Source of the DNA: Rhododendron vialii
Lineage: Eukaryota; Streptophyta; Magnoliopsida; Ericales; Ericaceae
Length of the DNA: 64,000 nt
Assembly: GCF_030253575.1 (NCBI RefSeq)
Contig: NC_080560.1
Span: 30,989,501-31,053,500, forward strand
Direction of reading: 5' to 3'
The position numbers and the translations under genes are program-made. Shown here in pieces: positions 55,288-64,000 of this stretch; the first letter of the stretch is position 1, and each line of letters begins with the position of its first letter. The notes below the pieces were generated by a model. That model searched no databases, had not been told where the DNA came from, and worked only from the letters and a program-made list of their open reading frames with translations.

Positions 55288-56392
55288 TTGGTTGAACAAA
55301 AGAATAAATTCTTCCGTAGTCAACAAGGAAAGTTTTTCGACTTTGATTTTTCAGAAATCTGCCGTTGATGACACGCGATACAGTAACAATGAAAGAAGAA
55401 AAGGACCATAGTTTTGACAATTAATTCACGGGTTCAGATTCACTTTGCGGTTGTTTGAGCACGTTTGGACCATTGGATGCCAGGAATTGATGGAGGGGGA
55501 AAGGGATTATTAATTTCCTTGTTAATTTCAAGAAACATGGAGTCTAGTTTTGAGACTTTGTCGCAACGACAACAAATACATTCACATTGCCGAAGGGAAA
55601 AAAAACCAAACACATACGCATCACAACGTGGGTGTTTACGAAAAATTCTAAGAGGAGATTTTGAGATTTTAGCTTTTAAATATTTATTTTTACATAATAA
55701 AAAAAGGAAATAGTTATAAGACTATTGAAAATCACATTACAAGATTATTTTCTTAAAGAACACAATTCCTGCATATTGATAAAAAAAAAAAAACTTGCAA
55801 ATAGTTATCTTTAATTTTCATTTCAGGAAATTAAAAAGTCCAAGAATCAAACATACCACCAAGGGCAAGCATAAAATAATTGTACCATAACATTTCATAA
55901 TGAACATTCTATTAGGGAAAGTACAAAAAGCACGTGAGAATCGATATCCAATTTTTTTAACTAAGGGTAGAGAGATATTATCTCGAATACGGGGATGTTG
56001 CGCACTCTATATAGTTTTTTCTCGAGCTTAAAAACACAATCTAAACCACTAACTTCAGAGTGCTTGATATGTATAAGAGCTCAAAACATAATTTGAATCT
56101 TTCACTTTGTAGAGCTTGACATGTAGAACAACAATTAAAAAATCTAGTCAATTAGACATTATTTGCTTAGTTAATGAACCAAATTACTGATGTGTATTGT
56201 TGAAATTAATCGTTTTAGCTGTCCATTTATTGAAGAAAAAACATGCATGATTCGTTTACTAAGTTATCGATGTTCAATTGGCTTGATTTTTTACAAGGCT
56301 GTTATATACGTCAAGGTCTATATAGTGAATGGTTTGCCTAACATTTTCAAGGTCGAAGCAAGGCCAGAATGGATGGCACGACAACCGGTAGG
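55288..56392. other. Intergenic, AT-rich
   Basis: No gene or complete element recognised. Confidence 0.45.
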
Positions 56393-56401
56393 GTCCCATC
56401 T

Positions 56402-57177
56402 GGACGCGGGGGCTCTGCTGTGCCAGGAGGCACATAACCCCGTACCCACACCCAAAAATGGTAGCGTTTTGGAGGGAAAAAAAATTTAGCCTTCCTATTT
56501 GTAATCCTATGGAGCAGAAACGTTATTATAAGAGCCTTGGAGATAAAATTTAATTATATCTCTTTAGAATAATATGATCAGAATAATAAGATCTTCACAC
56601 TGGTTTAAACGAATTGAAAATTGGAGCAGATAATTTTTTAACTGTATTTTTAATATATAAACAATCTAAAAAAATTAAGTGCTCCAATTTTTAATCCGTT
56701 TGAATATGTGCGAAGATCTTATTATTCTGAACATATTATTCTAAAAAGACATAATTAACTTTTGTCTTTAAGGCTCTAATAATCATGTATCTGCTCCATA
56801 GAATCCTAAATAAAAAACAGATACTTAATTATGAGAGTTTTAGAGACAAAAGTTAATTATGATACTTCAGAATAATATGTTCAGAATAATAAGATATTCA
56901 CACTTGTTCAAACGAATTAAAAATTGGAGCACTTAATTTTTGTAGACCATTTATATATTAAAAATACAGTTAAAAAAATTATATGCTCCAATTTTTAATC
57001 CGTTTAAACCAGTGAGAAGATCTTATTATTCTGATCATATTATTCTAAAAAGATATAATTAAATTTTATTTATAAGATTTTTATAATCACGTTTCTGCTC
57101 CATAGGATTGCAAATAGAAAAGAATAAAAAAAAAATTTCCTCCAGGGTACCATTTTTTTTCTCACGTTTCTGCGTCC
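56402..57177. mobile_element. Nested palindromic Mutator-like MITE, 776 bp, perfect 9-bp target duplication
   Basis: Ends GGACGCGGGGGC and inverted GGACGCAGAAAC; GTCCCATCT at 56393-56401 and 57178-57186. The interior is two palindromes back to back (about 56500-56820 and 56821-57120), built from GAATAATATGATCAGAATAA, CAAACGAATTAAAAATTGGA and GGAGCAGAAACG units. The two outer arms are also inverted to each other. Confidence 0.85.
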
Positions 57178-57441
57178 GTCCCATCTCCATTACGTCAATA
57201 CATTACCTTTGTAAAATACGAGAGAATAAATATTTTATTGAATTCGATAATAAAACTATACAATGAGGCATTTATTTATACAAGAGGAAAGAACCTAACT
57301 ATGGAAAGGAATCATCCAAATTATAATGAAATCGTAATCAATTACAATCAAATCACAATCTCAATATCACGATATGATCACAATATTATTTAGTATATGC
57401 AAGGATTCTAACAACCTCAATAGTTTTGCATATCCCGAATC

Positions 57442-57948
57442 TAGTGGCGGACCCAGGATTTTCACCAAGCGGGAGCACATATATAACATTAACAACCTTA
57501 ACAAAAAATCAAAATTAGGCAATGTAAAACGGAATGTAAATATCCATGATAGAGTAAAAAATAACTAAACAAACTAAGGACTAAATTTTCTGAACAACCA
57601 AAAGACATATCCGGAACTCTAACGAAAAAATGAATAAAAAGTCCTAATTTATCTAGATCTAATTTAACTGTTCAGATGCAAAGTATTTTAGATGCAATTT
57701 CCCAAGTTTAAATCTTCAATTCAAAAGGTAGGAGAGAGAGAGAGGCTGGAGATGCGTGGGTTACATGGATATAATGTGTCAGCAAAACCCCTTGGAAGAA
57801 GTCAAAGATGGGTACCACTAGCGTAACAAAAAGTAAAAACAGCCGAACTTGTTTTACGGTGCGTGGAAGCATATAACCAAAGGAAGGAAAAAAACTTGCA
57901 GCTGTGAGGACACGTGACCTCACGTATCTCTGAATGGGTCCGCCCCTG
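57442..57948. mobile_element. hAT-like non-autonomous element, 507 bp
   Basis: Left end TAGTGGCGGACCCAGG, inverted right end CAGGGGCGGACCCATTC, the (C/T)AG(G/T)GGCGGA terminus common in plant hAT elements. Flanks CCCGAATC (57434-57441) and TCCGAATC (57949-57956) match at 7 of 8 positions, an 8-bp hAT-type duplication. No transposase frame. Confidence 0.8.
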
Positions 57949-57963
57949 TCCGAATCATTCTAA

Positions 57964-58250
57964 GAGCATCTTCAATTTAACACCCTCCAAATATCTATTT
58001 GAGAGAATCAAATTAATCTATTTTATTTGAAAAGTAGATTTAGAGGATTGCATTATTTATCTCAACTCCAACCCAACACTCTATTTCTCAACTCCAACAC
58101 ATATTTGGAGGAGATCCTCTATTTTTTCCTTCATCCTTTATATTTAGAGGATCAAAATTCATCCTTCCAAATGGAAGAGAGTTTTAGAGGATGGGTTGGA
58201 GAATGTTTTTCCTCCAAAATAAAGAAATGGAGTATGAGTTGGAGATGCTT
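57964..58250. mobile_element. Tourist-like MITE, 287 bp, TAA target duplication
   Basis: Starts GAGCATCTTCAATTTAACAC and ends GAGTTGGAGATGCTT, the GAGCATCTCCAAC terminus frequent in plant Harbinger MITEs. TAA on both sides (57961-57963, 58251-58253). The arms contain inverted TAGAGGAT / ATCCTCTA words. Confidence 0.7.
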
Positions 58251-58253
58251 TAA

Positions 58254-59689
58254 GGTGCATGAACTAGAAATCTTAATGTTGGGTTTTGAAATAGAAATAC
58301 AAATGAGGAAGCCAAGTTCAACCCAAAGAAGTCGTTAAGCATGTTCTTTCCCAATTAGGTACAGATATACTTAGTCGTACTAATTCTGCGTTTTTAAGTC
58401 TTTGTTAATTCTATTAGTGATCAACAAGCTAATCCAATCACGAAAAAGTCTCCGCTTGATAATTACTCCTTCCTTTGGAACTCAAATCAAATCATTAACC
58501 ACAACAATGCATTTCGGCCAGCCAAATGAATAATCAGTCACCAATCGCGACTTTAAAAATAAATTTTCAGCAAGGTCGAATATTTAATTAAATGAGACCA
58601 TTTCTTCATAGCAGTGCAAGTATTTATCATGTAACGCCTCGAAAATTCGGTTCTTTATGCAAACTACATTAACAAAATGTGGAAATTCTAGTGTAGATTT
58701 ACACAAAACGGTTACGAAGAAACCAAGCCATCTAATAAATCCGTGGCTCCACCAATGGAGTTGGTAGTTTTTTTTTTTTAACAGCAAAGAAGAATTTTAT
58801 TAATAGAAAGGAGAGTACAAATAAAAGGTTAAAAGAAAAGCATCACAACACAAAGGTATTGAGTCGGTAGTTAGAATGCTAATTATGCAAAGACAAAACC
58901 AGGCATGAGAAGTAAGATAAAAAAAAGAAGAAGAAAATAATTTTAATCAAAAGTTTAAAAAAATAGACTGAAGAAGAAAATAAACCAATTGCAGGAGAGA
59001 GGAAAAGGCCCCAAGACAGTTAAGGCTTAAGATTTTTTATTACTTTTTTCACATTTTAGAAAAATTTATACTAACCCAACCCCATCAACAGATGTATCAA
59101 CTTCCTCTCCATAGGAGTTGAATCCACAATGTCAATGAACCTAAGCACATTTAAGTACACAATCATTGGACTAACTGCATTAATTTAAGATGTTAAGCAC
59201 AAATAATATAATGTGAAAGGGGAAACACTGTTATTTTTCTAAGTAGTTAGACTTGATATGTGACAACAGGATACCAAAAGGGCGAGAAATTTTTCGGTCA
59301 CCCCAACACTTTCTCTCTCTAAATTCGAGCTGTCCAAAAACACAATGGTCGACTTGGATGCGCCGAGCAGGCATCATGTGATACCCACCTGGTACTGAAA
59401 AAAATTCCCATAAGGGCACACAACCTTTTTGAAACAGAACTGATCACCTGAATTGAACGAGACAAACGAACTCTAGAGCAAACCACTTTTCTGAGAAAGG
59501 GAAAAAAATACTATGGAGTACTTCTACGGTAGAACCAATGTTCTTCTATCATCTTTGTTAATAAACGTTGATCAACACAAAGCAACATCTTCGAGCATGT
59601 CCATCCATACAAAAAAAAAAAAAAAACGTTATTTTGCAAAAAAAAATAAAAAATTGGCAGCCTTGCTCCACCAGTGATCTCAATCCCCT

Positions 59690-59742
<53 letters not shown>

Positions 59743-60344
59743 GATCAGAGAGATGTCTCTCTCCTACAGGCTAGAGCATCAAACAATCGAAATCCTTCCT
59801 CACTCGATAAACAGCTATGAAGATTAGAACTTTGGGTACACGATGATGACGATGGCCCTCGTCCAACTACGAAGAGCGTGGATGTCCAGATCTGACGGTT
59901 GAAGTGGTGACTTCCTCTTCCCCTCTCTCATAGATGTGAAGGGATATGTTCCAGTTTTCCGGGAATGAAATTTGAGATGGATTGTTCAGGACACGGGGAT
60001 CTTGAGTGTAGTGCGGCATCTCGGCAATCAATGAACTTGATTGCTGAATAGACGGTTTGGATGCTGCACTACACCCCCTTGCACTACAGAATTTTCAAGT
60101 CCGATTGTTTGGTAGTTGGGATGACGTGGAGAGGATTTGGCTTCACCATTCTCGGCTGCCAAGTTTGGCACAAAGAATGGCTATGCCAAAATATGGCAGC
60201 CCGGTGGACCACCTGGTTTTGAGATTGGTTGCCAAAAAAATGGCTTTGGCAGGGGGAATGGCTGCCCGGTGGACTAGCTTATACTTGCTCCAAAACCAAC
60301 ATCAAAAGATTAGCAAGCCCCAAAAGAGACTCATACTATCTCCT
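58254..60344. other. Intergenic; LINE-like tail and CT microsatellite
   Basis: On the reverse strand a 3' end, ATTAATAAAATTCTTCTTTG-CTGTT plus an A run at about 58767-58810, resembles the tail at 10548. A (CT)n run is at 59694-59739. No gene recognised; a PolyA/T-rich small frame near 59511-59774 is a microsatellite artefact. Confidence 0.45.
59694..59739. repeat. (CT)n microsatellite
   Basis: More than 20 CT units. Confidence 0.95.
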
Positions 60345-60774
60345 CAAACCAAAACATCAAAAAAAGTAGAACACACAGGAAAGCGCCAAAGGAACCACCA
60401 AAATAGACCAACAAACTCAAAACAAACGGACTCGATAGGGTTAGAGCATAGACCAGATTAGTTCGGCTTTATTGTAAATCAAAAACCCTAACTGATGTAA
60501 AGGATTGATGATTGAAGATTTTTTAGATCAAACCGAGTCCACAGCTAGAACAAAACCAGTTCAAACCTGTAGTTTATGGTTTCCTAGCGATTTACTTCCA
60601 CTTCATGTTCATAGATTATTAAAAGTACTCCAATTGTATCAAAAACACGTTCAGTATCATAACCAATATAGAAGAGAACCTAAATACTCCTCATAGGACC
60701 AGACTCACAGTTCAACGGTTTTGGTTTTCTGCTGAAATCAAAGCTAACAAGAGTCTCAACAGATGATATGGGGT

Positions 60775-61027
60775 GATAACGAGCCAAATGAGTCTTGATC
60801 AAGTTTGGTTTGAAAATTTAACGAACTACAGAAATATGTTTGAGCTTAGCTTGTTTATAAGACAAGCCGATTTCAAACGAGTTTTAATCAAGCCAAACAC
60901 AAATCGATATCAAGTAGCTTGAATTATTTATACATAAAAATCCAAACGAGCCAGGTAGAGCTTGCACAAGCTTGGTTTGAAATCTTAGTTATAAAAAAAT
61001 GTTCAAGTTGAAAATTTTAGCAGCCCT
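60775..61027. repeat. Dispersed GAGCTCGAG-type repeat, copy 3
   Basis: Present in unit A of the tandem duplication and missing from unit B, so it inserted after the duplication or was lost from B. Words TGAGCTTAGCTTGTTTATAA and TAGAGCTTGCACAAGCTTGG, ending TTTTAGCAGCCCTAAT. Related to 1-214 and 53580-53823. Confidence 0.6.
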
Positions 61028-61519
61028 AATCCTGATCAAAAAAGGAAAAAAATAAGATAGGTTCCAGCCCAAGAATCGAAAGAGTAATCGTCTTTGCTAG
61101 CCAAGAGCTAATCACCATATTGACATACTAGACCTGTATAATCCCAAACAACTCAACCACACCAAAACAATGCATAAGCTTGAGTTGAATTTCACTCCCT
61201 AAACTACTTAACCTTCCCTATGTATCTCATCTGATAAAGGACGACAAAAGAATCTCTACAAAAGTCAAGAAGGCACCTAAATCCTTCCAACAACCCCTTG
61301 ATAATTACTCCAGTAAAGCATGCAGGAGAATTAAGCACAGAGAACAAAATAGAAAAACAGAAATACTTCAAACCATAGCTCTACAAAATACCCAAAAGAT
61401 AATCAAAGCACAAGAGCAAACAAAAGGTAGATTTAAAGTTCTCACAGGAAGGTCATATAACTAATCAACAACCAACCAGAACCGCAAACCAGAATTACCA
61501 AACCCTAACCCACAACCGA

Positions 61520-61565
61520 CTCCAGAAACTGCCACCACGGAGACGCAGAACAAGGCGGAGGGCGA
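61520..61565 (-). pseudogene. Ghost of a polyubiquitin C-terminus
   Basis: The reverse strand reads [10 protein letters not shown] then SF, the last residues of ubiquitin, in DNA matching the live gene's 3' end (GGTGGCAGTTTC versus GGTGGCTGTTGCTGA). The similarity stops after about 12 codons. With the flanking match to 62590-62700 it marks a truncated second copy of the polyubiquitin gene end. Confidence 0.78.
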
Positions 61566-61629
61566 TATAAGAATAGAGAAGCTGCTTCACTGCAATTAGC
61601 CTATGCAATCCAATTGCAAAGAAGCCGGA

Positions 61630-62641
61630 TCCAAACATCAAAAAGCATGAAGCACACAAATTATCACCCAAGGAACCACCAAAAATAGACCAACAAACTC
61701 GAACGTAAGGGCTCGATAGGGTATAGATCGGATCAGTTTGGTTTTACGGTAAACCAAAAACCCAACTCCTGCAAAAGGATTGAGGTTTGAAGACTTTATG
61801 GATCAAACCACTTCCACGACGAGAACAAAACCAATCCAAAGCTGTATTTTATGGTTTAGTTCGAATTTCAGACTACGATTTATTTCCACTTCAAAGAACA
61901 TGTTTATAGGTAATTAAAAGCAGTCCAATTGCATCAACAAACATAATGTTGAATACGGTAACCTATTTAGAAGAAAGCCTGAATAACATAGGACAACTGT
62001 TTTGGTTTTTGCTCAAATACAGGACTGGAAGTTAATAAGACTCTCAAAACATGACGCTTACCAGCCCAAGCATCAAACGGAGTAATCTTCTTTGCTAGCC
62101 AAGAGTTAATCACCACGTTTACTGTTCACATACTACCTGTATAATCCCAAAGTCAACCACATCAGGACAATGGATAAGCTTGAGTAGAATTCGACTACCT
62201 AAACTACTAATTTCTCCCCATGTATTTCATCTTCTAAAGAACAACAAAAGAATCTCTACAGAAGTTTCAAGTGGGCATCTAAATCCTGCATTGTGCTTTC
62301 TTTCTAGGTTCAGCCTTTTCTAATTACCCTAGGGCTTCGACTGCTCAATCAATAGCATAATCTACTTCCTATCCCCTAGAACCTCCATAAAATCAAAATC
62401 TAGAATCAATCCAGACTCCATTCTCAACATTTTAAGACAGCAAGCATCCAAAAGAACTAAGCATAGACTGCAAAATTAGATAAATACAAAAATACTTCAA
62501 ACCATAGCAACACAATTATTATAGCAAAACACCCATAGTAGAAACGGAGCACAACAGCAAACAAAAGTAAGATTTAAAAGTTTTCACAGGAACTCAAATA
62601 ACTACTCAACCACCAACCAGATCCACGAATCAGAAAAGGCT
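61630..62641. repeat. Tandem duplicate of the polyubiquitin downstream region, unit B
   Basis: Lies directly downstream (reverse strand) of the live polyubiquitin stop codon and includes its 3' UTR. Counterpart of 60345-61600. Confidence 0.8.
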
Positions 62642-63724
<1,083 letters not shown>

Positions 63725-63864
63725 CTTGTAGGGAAGAAGAAGGTTAGAAAGAGATTGTTGTTTGAACTTTGAAAGAAGGGAGGAATTTAGGGAGATAGAG
63801 AGAGAAGGTGTGAAGGATTGTTGAGAATTGGATGTGAAGGAGAGAGCGGAGAGGCGTGAGAAAA

Positions 63865-63875
63865 TATATATATAC
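63865..63875 (-). promoter_or_regulatory. Candidate TATA box of the polyubiquitin gene
   Basis: TATATATATAT on the reverse strand, about 140 bp upstream of the intron donor, next to a (GA)n tract. Transcription would begin near 63830, leaving a leader exon of about 100 bp. Confidence 0.6.
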
Positions 63876-64000
63876 AGAGAGAGAGAGAGAGAAGATTTGG
63901 CTGATTTCGTGGCGGAGAAGGTGGAGTAAATCCGGAATGTACGAGGAATAGCAGTAAAGAAAGGCGGTTGCTCGTTTCCTATCCCATACGATACGATATT

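Larger units (their letters stand above)
60345..61600. repeat. Tandem duplicate of the polyubiquitin downstream region, unit A
   Basis: Aligns, with drift, to 61630-62700. Matching blocks: ACCACCAAAATAGACCAACA at 60394 / 61677, AGAACAAAACCA.TTCAAA.CTGTA at 60547 / 61820, CTTTGCTAGCCAAGAG at 61093 / 62090, and AATCTCTACA.AAGT near 61250 / 62250, ending with the ubiquitin 3' end. Unit A has an extra insertion at 60775-61027 that is absent from unit B. Confidence 0.82.

Noticed and set aside
58027..58338. 103-residue frame at 58.0-58.3 kb
   Set aside because: Lies almost wholly within a Tourist-like MITE.
60057..60461. 134-residue frame at 60.1-60.5 kb
   Set aside because: No recognised domain; it crosses the border of the duplicated ubiquitin-downstream unit and is not kept in the second unit.

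Overview
The window is nuclear DNA of a flowering plant, most likely a eudicot. The evidence is GT-AG introns in plant gene families (MLO, S1Fa, PLAC8, polyubiquitin with a 5'-UTR intron), plant-type Ty3/gypsy, LINE, Stowaway, Tourist, hAT and Mutator elements, and AT-rich intergenic DNA. The species cannot be resolved from the sequence alone.

Layout. 1-14.0 kb is a transposon-rich stretch without a host gene: MITEs, a LINE reverse-transcriptase relic, and a decayed Ty3/gypsy integrase end with its 2.4-kb 3' LTR. 14.28-18.67 kb (+) is a three-exon PLAC8-family (cell-number-regulator type) gene of 240 residues with a GC-AG second intron; a decayed copy of its last exon lies at 19.9-20.1 kb. 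21.7-24.6 kb (-) is a two-exon S1Fa-like gene of 89 residues. 24.86-42.06 kb is one large Mutator-like element (MULE) with 45-bp terminal inverted repeats and a perfect 8-bp target duplication, inserted about 0.24 kb upstream of the S1Fa start codon. It carries two convergent genes: a damaged plant-mobile-domain (PMD) gene read inward from the left end, and a four-exon transposase of 849 residues read inward from the right end, with a C-terminal OTU-type cysteine protease domain. Both subterminal regions hold arrays of a 20-bp quasi-palindrome repeated every 33 bp. Nested inside the MULE is an 8.4-kb LTR retrotransposon with 2,251-bp LTRs that look identical and a gag gene but almost no pol.

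43.56-52.17 kb (-) is a complete 15-exon MLO gene (531 residues, closest to the AtMLO3 type), whose large fifth intron hosts several MITEs. 52.2-60 kb is intergenic and rich in foldback MITEs, two of which are palindromes nested inside palindromes, each with a perfect 9-bp target duplication. 60.3-62.7 kb is a tandem duplication of the region downstream of a polyubiquitin gene, including a ghost of the ubiquitin C-terminus. 62.64-63.56 kb (-) is a tetra-ubiquitin gene with its 5'-UTR intron and TATA box.

The four host genes are unrelated housekeeping or membrane-protein genes and show no operon-like relation. The most interesting system is the PMD plus OTU-transposase MULE with its 33-bp-period operator-like arrays. 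All splice sites were assigned by eye, checking reading-frame phase and recalled family similarity; no database search was run.
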